DNA of 64,000 nucleotides, taken from the NCBI RefSeq assembly GCF_034006335.1, contig NZ_JAWDIQ010000001.1; one strand, given 5' to 3'. Each line of letters begins with the position of its first letter. Within the stretch, counting starts at the first letter, position 1. Made by a program: the position numbers and the translations under genes. Of the stretch, positions 39,936 through 49,200 are shown one piece after another. Origin of the DNA: Paracerasibacillus soli (GTDB lineage Bacteria; Bacillota; Bacilli; Bacillales; Amphibacillaceae). The notes under the pieces were generated by a model that worked only from the letters and a program-made list of their open reading frames with translations, made no database searches and was not told where the DNA came from.

Positions 39936-40180
39936 ATTCATCACCTCTACTTCATATTATCTCCAATCTTTTTAAAAAAAACGTTTAAAATGAAATAGTG
40001 GATAACTAGTTATTAGAGAAAAATTTTAGTAAAATAGAATGACAATGACTGAAATAGGGTAGACTAACTATTGAAGTTATAGTGTTACATACAATCCTTT
40101 ATATATATATGTGACTCGCAGTAGCTCACATAACCAAGTAATAATTGCCTTTTTATGATAACGTGAAAGGAGCTTATCTG

Positions 40181-40556
40181 ATGCTTCGGAATTTCATTAC
40201 AAAAATGTTTTATGTCGTGATTGTCTTAGCCATCATTGGTTTAGGCATTTCATTATTTACAAATACCTTGAAGTTTCTTACTAGTATCTTTCTTTCCATT
40301 GTATTTGCAGCCATTCTCTTCGGTATCTTATATTTCGTATTTACTCGTAATCGAACGGGCAGTGCATCCAATCAAGAAATGAAAAATATCGTCAGGCTGT
40401 GAAGCAATCTAAAAAAGGTATCAGAGTAATGAGAAAGCCAGTCATACACGCACACAGCACCCCCAAGCAGTCAGCACACAAAAGAAATTAAGAAAACGCC
40501 CCTCGCACTTAAGTGTAATTGAAGGTAATAAGTCAAAAAGAAAAAATCGAGCTTAA
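40181..40556 (+). CDS. yqhP: SA1362/YqhP family membrane protein, two frame breaks
   Basis: ATG 40181 with AAAGGAG. Two hydrophobic helices (residues about 8-25 and 28-50). The frame is lost twice in A runs near 40385 and 40418; after restoring one A each time the reading continues to LRKRPSHLSVIEGNKSKRKNRA and the stop at 40556, 125 residues in all. The arginine/proline-rich tail is typical of the family. Function unknown. Confidence 0.78.
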
Positions 40557-40570
40557 ATAGCTCGATTTTC
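40544..40570. terminator. Bidirectional terminator between yqhP and yqhO
   Basis: AATCGAGC (40545-40552) pairs with GCTCGATT (40560-40567), with A and T runs outside. Both stop codons overlap it. Confidence 0.88.
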
Positions 40571-41469
40571 TTTATTTTTCCCATGTACGTAAAAATTGAT
40601 TAGCTCGCTCTTTTCCAGCTTAATCAGCGCTTGTTTTTCTTCGTCACTAATATAAAAATTAGTCGTTCCAACATGATGTACTGGTATAAAAATGATATTA
40701 TTTTTTTCTGCACTTGATACATATCGTGCATCATGCGCCTGTTTCATTGTCGAAAAAAGTGCTAAAAACATGTCAAGCGCATTTTTTATTTTATTTGGTT
40801 TCACCATCTGAGTAGATTCACTAAGTTTCACACCTAATATCGGTCGCTTTGGAATGGTTCTTGTTTGGGGTTTATTTTCAAAAATCCATAATGGAAAGTT
40901 ACTTAGAAGACCACCATCTACAATAAAACTTTTTCCATATCATTTCCATGTAATTTTTTAGGCATAAAAAAATATGGAAAACCCGCACTCATTCTAACCG
41001 CTTTTGCAATGGGGAATAGATTTGGATCTATGCCATAAAGGGTTTGTAAATCATCTGGAATGACGACTAGCCTGCCAAGACTAAGGTCGCTTACTACTAA
41101 TTTTAAATATCCTTGTGGAACGTCGCCAAAATTGTAAATTTCCTGTTTGGCTAATTGTTCATATAACCAATATTCTAGTTTGTCTCCCCGATTTAAGCCC
41201 ATTTGGAAGTATAGAAAAAGCCATTTCGTTCCAGGTATTATTTTTGTTAATTTCGGTGGATCTAAAAATGATTCTATATTTAATTGTGTAATGAGTGTAT
41301 GAATATCTTTTGTTTTATAACCAGCTACAATAAGCGAAGCAACAATTGCCCCTGCGGAAGTTCCTGCGACTCTTTCTAATTGTATCCCATTTTCTTCAAT
41401 ACTTTCGAGTGCACCAACAAACGCAAAAGCTTTCACCCCTCCACCAGAAAAAACAGCATCTACCTTCAT
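40553..41469 (-). CDS. yqhO: Patatin-like phospholipase YqhO, one frame break
   Basis: 305 residues after a base near 40928 is restored (KVFIVDGGLLSNFP). Oxyanion loop FSGGGVKAFAF near the N-terminus, nucleophile Ser in AGTSAGAIVA, catalytic Asp in DGG. Serine hydrolase of lipids or esters; substrate unknown. Next to mntR as in B. subtilis. Confidence 0.88.
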
Positions 41470-41548
41470 ATAGTTCTCTCCTTCTCTTAAACATACATTT
41501 ACTATAGTTTAAGCAAAAGAAAGAAAAAAAGAACTAGAAGTTACGGTT

Positions 41549-41968
41549 TTACTTTTTTACACCCTTTTGTATACTTAGTAAGTTATTTACTCGTGTTTTA
41601 TCCTCTTTGAAATAATGGACTAGATCAGCAATCCGATCGATAGAATTCCAACTGAGATGATGTTCAATTCCTTCGACATCATTATATATGTTTTCTTCTT
41701 TCACACCTATTATCTCAAGAAATTGTTCAAGTAGTTCATGCCTAAAAACGAGTCGTTCACCAATTTTCTTACCTTTATCAGTCAAAACAAAACCACGATA
41801 TTTTTCGTAGTCCAAATAATCATCTTTATCTAGCTTTTGTACCATTTTTGTCACAGAAGATGGGTGCACCATTAATTCTTCAGCAATATCTGATACGCGG
41901 GCATATCCCTTTGATTCAATTAAATTGTATATTTGTTCAATATAATCTTCCATACTTGGAGTTGGCAT
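41549..41968 (-). CDS. mntR: Manganese-responsive repressor MntR
   Basis: 139-residue DtxR family protein. N-terminal winged helix (MPTPSMEDYIEQIYNLIESKG, VHPSSVTKMVQKLDKDDYL) and dimerisation domain with metal ligands in GIEHHLSWNSIDRI; the Asp8 of SMEDY and Glu/His residues match the Mn sites of B. subtilis MntR. Represses Mn uptake genes. Intact. Confidence 0.94.
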   Translation of the reverse strand: MPTPSMEDYIEQIYNLIESKGYARVSDIAEELMVHPSSVTKMVQKLDKDDYLDYEKYRGFVLTDKGKKIGERLVFRHELLEQFLEIIGVKEENIYNDVEGIEHHLSWNSIDRIADLVHYFKEDKTRVNNLLSIQKGVKK

Positions 41969-42346
41969 GATATCCCTCTTTCCATGAATAATTTTTTATC
42001 CAAGGCAAAACTGTTTCATATTAAGGATACCGTAACTATTCTTTTAATACAAGTTATTCATATTGTCAGTATTCACGAAGGATTTGGCTTTTATTAAAAA
42101 TAGCAAAACTTTTGCATTAAAAAGTTTTGCAAACCGCGAGCATCATATTGTTTATTATTTATCAATTCATAGTGACCCAATGTCAAATATTGTACAGTTT
42201 TTATAATAAAATTTGATTACTTTCTACTTTTCAGTATCTATTTAAACCATGATTTAATAAACTGTACACGATGCTTTTTTGATTATCATAAATAAGTCAG
42301 GGTATCTTTTCTTGCTCCAGAAAGGCGACCGATTGATGAATAAATA
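41969..42346. other. Intergenic region between mntR and the unrecognised ORF
   Basis: About 380 bp, A+T-rich, holding the mntR promoter region and the terminator at 42103-42130. No other supportable feature. In B. subtilis the lipoyl-transfer gene yqhM stands between yqhL and mntR; it is not found here. Confidence 0.6.
42103..42130 (-). terminator. Terminator after the ORF at 42347
   Basis: GCAAAACTTTT (42103-42113) pairs with AAAAGTTTTGC (42120-42130); on the minus strand it is followed by TATTTTTA. Confidence 0.75.
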
Positions 42347-42811
42347 TTATTCTATTTGTTCTAACTTCAAACCTTCTATTCCAAATATTAGATTCTTGTA
42401 ATAATCTGAGCGAATTGAAAAACCTGCAAATTCCTCGTGTGTCGTACACGAAAACCAAATAAAGTCATTTTTTATAAATGTTAAGTCCTCAGGTAATCCT
42501 GGAGCAATCCAGTCATATAAGCTATTTGCATATTTAACTAATAACTTATAGGTTTCCTTATTAGAATCCACAACAAAAACTGTTGCAGCAGGACCTTTAG
42601 TTTCTGTTCTCGCCCATTTTTTTGTTTTGTAAGTCTCTGTAACATAAGGCTCAAATTGTGCAATCACTTCTTTATTGTATTTAAGTTCTTTCCTAGTGAT
42701 AAAATAAAAGCTATCTGAATTATTACATAGAACTTTTATAAGACTTTTGTAAATTTCATTTTTAGGATTCTCTGTCAAATCCCAGTACTCAACTTCATTA
42801 TACTTTGTCAT
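42347..42811 (-). CDS. Hypothetical protein, unrecognised
   Basis: 154 residues, start ATG 42811, stop 42347, followed by its own terminator. No signal peptide or membrane helix; composition is mixed alpha/beta with many aromatic residues (five Trp, many Tyr and Phe). Segments SLYDWIAPGLPEDLTFI and NDFIWFSCTTHEEFAGFSI look like ordered core rather than random ORF, and the long open frame supports a real gene. It lies between mntR and the tnsA remnant, in the stretch that departs from Bacillus gene order. I do not recognise the family; a small stand-alone accessory or immunity-type protein is only a guess. Confidence 0.65.
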   Translation of the reverse strand: MTKYNEVEYWDLTENPKNEIYKSLIKVLCNNSDSFYFITRKELKYNKEVIAQFEPYVTETYKTKKWARTETKGPAATVFVVDSNKETYKLLVKYANSLYDWIAPGLPEDLTFIKNDFIWFSCTTHEEFAGFSIRSDYYKNLIFGIEGLKLEQIE

Positions 42812-42881
42812 TTCACTATCCCTTTTTTATCGAAGTATGCCCAATTGTTCTTTATATATTTTCCGTGTCGTATTGATGCAC

Positions 42882-43108
42882 TTATCCAAATACGACTTTA
42901 TATTTCTGAGGGCCTTGAACTTTTTCTATCATTTTATTAAGTAGCTTGTTAGTTTGTCGCTTCATCTTAATACCTTTTAAACAAGTAGACCTTCCTAATG
43001 ATAAAACGTCTTAAATATTTAACCATGGCTTATAATCGCACCAACTCCAGAACCACGACCTTCTTGAATCCACTTTTCGACTTGTGTTGAGCTAACTCTT
43101 TTAGCCAT
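42882..43108 (-). pseudogene. Decayed N-terminal fragment of a TnsA-like transposon endonuclease
   Basis: From ATG 43108 the reading MAKRVSSTQVEKWIQEGRG resembles the N-terminus of TnsA, the 5'-strand endonuclease of Tn7-like transposons. The frame stops at 43019, but the next frame continues PWLNI, a stop in the place of a family Gln, then DVLSLGRSTCLKGIKMKRQ, matching the conserved TnsA block that normally reads KPWL-x-x-QDVPS-x-GRS. Similarity fades after that and ends at 42882. So a frame change, a nonsense codon and a lost C-terminal catalytic part. No tnsB/C and no transposon ends are recognised. Family call by eye, moderate. Confidence 0.55.
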
Positions 43109-43111
43109 AAA

Positions 43112-43145
43112 AACACCCCTAGACAACTATAATCTAAGGGGTGCT
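43112..43145 (-). terminator. Terminator of nrdJ
   Basis: CACCCCTAGA (43114-43123) pairs with TCTAAGGGGTG (43133-43143); minus-strand reading ends in GTTTTTA. It lies about 70 bp after the nrdJ stop. Confidence 0.85.
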
Positions 43146-43212
43146 TCATCGCATCATATTACAAACATCGCAACTTTATTTCAATTCCACAATTTCACAC
43201 ATCTTACCTATA

Positions 43213-46200
43213 TCATAGTCCACATTTAAGTTGTGCACCACAGTTTGTACACGTGTTACAGCCACCCAATTCTTCTACACTACCTTTTCTACAAACAGGG
43301 CAAGTATTGCCAACTTCATTTCCAAACGTGACATTCGTGTGTTCTAGCTCTTGAATTGTATCCATTAAAACAACTTTTGGCTTATCGTCTTCAAGTAATA
43401 ACTCTGTCTGTTCAAATGAGTTTTCCTCAGCCTTTAATGTAAGGACTTGACTGTCACGACTTCCATCAACGTAAACCGTTCCACCTTTTGCACCACCGCG
43501 ATATAACCGTTGATACACTTCTTCTACTTGCTGAACAGTATATCCTCTAGGCGCGTTAACTGTTTTGGATATTGAACTATCTACCCATCGTTGTATAACA
43601 CATTGTGTATCGGCATGTGCCTCCGGTGATAATTCCATTGCTGTGATAAACCATTCAGGAAGATTGTTTGGATCTTGTTCTGGATGCTCTTCTAAATATG
43701 CTCGGACAATATCTGCCTTTACTTCAATAAACTTCCCAAGTCTTCCGCTTCTATAATAAGAAAATGAAAAATATGGTTCTAGTCCTGTGCTTACACCTAT
43801 CATCGTACCTGTACTTCCAGTTGGGGCAACGGTTAATAAATGTGAATTCCTAATCCCATATTTTAAAATACCGTTGCGAATATCTTCAGGCATCTGTTTC
43901 ATATATCCTGTATTAATAAATGCTTCTCGCAGCTGTCTAGTTTCCGCCTGTGTTTCACCAACTAAAAATGGAAAACTTCCTTTTTCCTTCGCTAGCTCAA
44001 CAGACGCACGGTAAGCTGTAGTAGCTATTGTTTCGAAGATCTGATCAACAAGGTCGTTCCCTTTTTTTGATCCATACTCCGTTTCGCAATAAATTAATAA
44101 ATCATGTAATCCCATTACGCCTAAACCAACCCTACGTTCTCCTAATGCTTGTTTTTTGTTTTCTTCAAGAAAGTAAGGTGTAGCATCTATGACATTATCT
44201 TGCATTCTTACGCCGGTTTCAACCGTTTGTTTTAGTTTTTCAAAGTTGACTGACTTTGTTTCTTTATTAGCCATTTCCGCTAAATTAACCGCTGCTAAGT
44301 TACAGACTGAGTATGGAGCGAGCGGGTCGGGTAGAGGACAGACGAGTTGGTCTTCTTACCACTTTTTCCATCCTCCCCCTACGAACCGTACGTGCAAGTT
44401 TCCCTGCATACGGCTCTCTCAGTTAAATTTCATCGAGTCTGACAAACTCTAAAATATGTCGATATTCATTTATCGTAACAGCTTTCGCATAACTCGATGG
44501 TTTTACGAATTGTTACAACCTGCGTCTCCACCCAGTATGGAGGTTTCTTACCTTGTTATCTCTTCTAACAAATTCTTTCTTTTCTAACGTGATGGACTTC
44601 AGCTAAGTAGTCGGTTTTGCAATTCCATTTCTACCACTGTATCTATTGAGATTCGGAAATAAGTCATCTTTTTGATTTGCATTTTCTACTAAATCATTTT
44701 TGGGAAAACCATCATTGAAGTACTTATAAATCAAGTCCTTCTTTGGCGGTTCACGTTTGATGATGATGCCTATAGTCCCATCCACCTCGTATTTTTTCCT
44801 AACTTGTGCAACTGATATTCGCATTTTAACTGCGATTGTTTTGGCTAGGCTAGTTCGATGATAGTGTTTAAACCGGTTCATTTGATTTGCGACATTATCT
44901 GCCATCCGGTAGTAATTATACAAGCCTCTCACTTCCGTAGCATAAATGCTAATAATCTCTGCTATATCAAGGTTTGTTAAATCTCTTCGGTGAACTGCCT
45001 TACCATTACGTATATATTTTTCAAGTTTCTTTGAGATTAATCCTTTTGGTACCATTAGCCTCGGTATACCATTGACCGCTCTCGAGATGCGTCCATTTCC
45101 TCTTTTCGCTAGATATGTGTTGGCATCCTGAATATATATTTCGTATCCTAAGAACATAACGGGCTTTTTAAAGTTTGTGACAAGTGTTTTTTCTTCATTA
45201 AGCGTCAGTTTAAGTTTCGTAGCCAAAAATTCGGCTACTTCTTGTTTGATTTGCTCGGTTAATTCTTTACTACCGATAACACCGATAATAAAATCGTCTG
45301 CATATCTAACATATTTAACTCTCACAAATTCTGAATCCATTTCATCAAGTACTTTATGATTACGTTTTTCCATATCTAGTACCTTGTACTGATCAATCAT
45401 AGAGTTTCGGTTTATATCATCAATTTCTAAGGTGTTGATTTTCCTTTTCAACTCTATCATTTGACGATTGACTTTGTTATATTCTGGATTCATCTTTCGC
45501 TTCTTCTTATTGGTTTCGTATTTCGGAATTAACACTTGTTCTACGAACTCGTCTAGCTTATTTAGATATATGTTTGCCATAATTGGGCTTAAAATGCCAC
45601 CTTGTGGCGTCCCAGAATATGTTTGACGGTAATCCCATTCATCCATATATCCCGCTTTTAACATACGTCTAATAAGTTCTAGGAACCTTCCATCATGTAT
45701 TTGTTCATTCAGGATATTGATTAACGTACCGTGATCGATATTATGATAAAATCCTTTAATATCCCCCTCGATTACCCATTTTACACCAGTCCATTCTCTC
45801 TTAACTTGTTTAAGAGCAGTATGGCAACTTTTGTTAGGTCTAAAACTATGCGAGTTTTTACTGAATCTAGGTTCGTAAATGGCTTCAAGGATACTTTGGC
45901 TAACTTCTTGGACAATTATGTCATCGAAACTCGGAATTCCCAATGGCCGTTTTGTGCCATCGTTTTTTGGAATATATACTCGTCTAACTGGTTTGAAATG
46001 GTAACGTTCATGTCTCATCAATTCGATGACATCATTCACTTTTTTCATTCCAAATCCATCGATTGTTTCTTTATCAGTGCTTTTCTTCATGTTTCCATTT
46101 ACATTCATCTTTCCATATGCTTGAAGGTAAAAGTTGGGTTAAAGAAATTTCGATACAGTCGATCGAATTTATATTGTTTGTCAGTTTTTGATTTTCCCTC

Positions 46201-49200
46201 GATGATACGCAACACTTTTTCAGCCTTTTGCATTTCGCATACCTCCAAATGTTTCGTATCTACTTTAACCTGCTGTCCTTCGCCAGCACCCTTCATGACT
46301 GATTAGGTCGGGTGTCACCTATGCCTCCATATGTGTGTGGGCGGCTCTCCCGCTTCCGTTTTACGGCTATACCTGTTATTTCAGGTTCCTCAGACTACTA
46401 TGACAGCTCCGTTCTCCGCTGTTGGATATTCAGGAATCACAGAGGTTTCGCTTTTAGGCGTAACATGTATTCCATAGTCTTTCAACATTCCGAGCGAAGA
46501 ATCAAAGGTTCACGATAATAATCACTGGTTCTACGTAGGCTTCCCGTTCGATTCTTAAAACACTTATCGTGCTTCGGTGCTTAGGAGGATATTATTTTGA
46601 CGAACAACCAATCAAAACAACTCAAGCACAATCTCATTTTAACTGCGAAGTATGAGATTCTCTGCGGTTCGAGCGAAGAATCTAGGATTAAGGCAGTATA
46701 GCTTTAGCCGTATAGAACTTAGACTTGCGGAACGAAGGTTTCTCGCAGTTTACTATCCTTCTTCCGCTTTTCCGACATGCTATTGTCCCCGGTGGTATTT
46801 CTCCATCCAAGTAAGTCGGCTGTCTAAAGGGATATTATCCTAATCCCTTACCTCATTAGGTAATGATTATTATGCTACCTTTCGCACTTGTTCCCCACAT
46901 GGATTAGTCGCTACAACTTGATCACCATAAGCTTTTGCATTTGTCATGTCATTCGATAGTGATAGGTAAGGCTTTGAAGCTGTTCTCCACCTTTTCCCCC
47001 ACTCCACACCGTACGTGAGAGTTTCCCCTCATACGGCGTTCCATCTAATCCTACTAAACCAAATTTCAACAAGTTACAAGCTTAATAATTATTTATCGAG
47101 TACATGCAAGTTTTTAATTACTTTTAAGTCACGATTGGTTCGTTTTTACACTTCTTACGTAATGCATTTATCTTCTCAATCAGTTTCGAATTCTGATTGA
47201 GTTTCCATTTAACAAGGTACTTATCAATTGTTTCCTTCTCGGACGCATGAACTAGTCTATGCATGTCTTCATGGATAATTTTGAGGTTATTATACTTATC
47301 CGTTCCACCTAGACTTCTAGGCTTTACATGGTGACAATGAACTTCATGTGCTTCCAGAAAGATACCAAGTATTTCACAGCATCCTTTCTTCATTGAGTAG
47401 CGAGAAAGTCTATTGTCTTGGTATTCGATTGATTGGTCTTGTATTTTGGATTGCATCAGTAACCTTATGTTATATTCAACAATTGATTGAAGTTTTTTGT
47501 GAATTAATTTTCTGCCTTCTTCTGTATAGATTGAGTGCTTAGGATTAAATTGTCTGGATTCAGCAAAGCTTGTAATCCCATTTACAGGAAAGAGATAAAC
47601 ACCTAATACCTTCCATGTTTTGAGACTACTGGAGTAATACTGATTGTAAACTTTACTAGCATCCGTTGGGTGTGAATATTTCCCTCCAACTTGATGTAAT
47701 TTACTCCTAGCGTAAGGATGCACCTTGTGTGCTATGTCAGTGAAATCTGATGGAACCATACTTCCGTATTTAAAGTAATTTTGTATCCCCATTACATAAG
47801 CATTAAAGAGTCTTATGTTATTAATGGTCGTTTCTTTTCTTATTTTAAGGATGAGTTCCTTCATTTTCCTAATGACTTCAGCTTTCTTCTTATCAATCAT
47901 ATTTACCCTAACAAGATGTTTTTGTTTCTTCCTAACAGCCTTAATTTTAAATCCCAAGAAATCCGAGGACTTCTTTTTGAGATTTGTAATTTTAGATTTC
48001 TCAGGTGAGATATCTAATTTCAATCTATCCTTCAAGTATCCTGCCACTGCATGGAACCATTTGACTGCATTCTCATGACTATTCGTCATAATTTTGAAGT
48101 CATCTGCGTATCGAACGATAAAGCCAATCTTCATATTCGAATTCCGTTTCAACATTAAGTACTTCTTTACATTCTGAGAATACTTATGCTTCGTTTCAAA
48201 AGTTTCCCATTGATTACTTACCCACATATCTAGTTCATGAAGGACAATGTTAGAGAGTAAAGGCGAAAGTATTCCTCCTTGTGGAGTACCCTTGTTTGGA
48301 ATTCCAACACCTTTTATCGGTGCTTTGAGCATTTTGCTTATGATTGCTAAAACTCTTCTATCATGAATGCCTAAATTCCACATTTGCTTCATGAGAACTC
48401 TGTGATTTACATTGTCGAAGAATCCCTTAATGTCGATATCTACAACGTAATGTAGTTGTGAGATATTAACTAAGAAATTCACTCTAGATAGGGCATGTTT
48501 TGTGCTTCGTAATGGTCTGAAACCATAACTGTGATTATAAAACTTAGCCTCACAGATAGGTTCAAGAATTTGTTTAAACATCTGTTGAATTAGCCTATCC
48601 AACATTGTTGGTATTCCTAAAGGTCTAAACTTGGTATTATCCATCCCCTTTGGAATTATTACTCTGCGCACTGCTTTAGGTTTGTAATCTTTGAGCGAAA
48701 TTCGAATTAGATTGATGAATTCTTGCTTATTCATCGCTTTAAAGTTGTCAATCACATATTTATCCGTTCCAGCAGTTTTAGAACCTTTATTGGCTTTTAT
48801 GTTTCTGTAAGCTAGTAGGATGTTTCTTTCATCTATGATTAGGTTAAACAGATTTTTGAAAAGATGTCCTTCCTCACTCTTGGCAAATAATTCATCAAAA
48901 ACCTCTTGCATACCATAATACTCGTTGTGTCTTAGGCTCGTATTCGTTGCAGATCACCTGACTTTCTCAGTGATTCCCTGCATTCTTACCCGATCAGCGA
49001 ATTTCACTTGCTTTGTTTGGTTTAATATATTGAATTAGACTTGGGTCTATCCCTCCACTTATTTTCATAAGCTTCTTCGGTACTGTGACCCTACTTTCGC
49101 AAGGATAAATGAATTTCAGATTTAGCATCCTTATATCAACCACTCGGATGATAGTCCTTGAATGAGTGTTCCTTGCTTACCACGTTCCAATAATTCCTAG

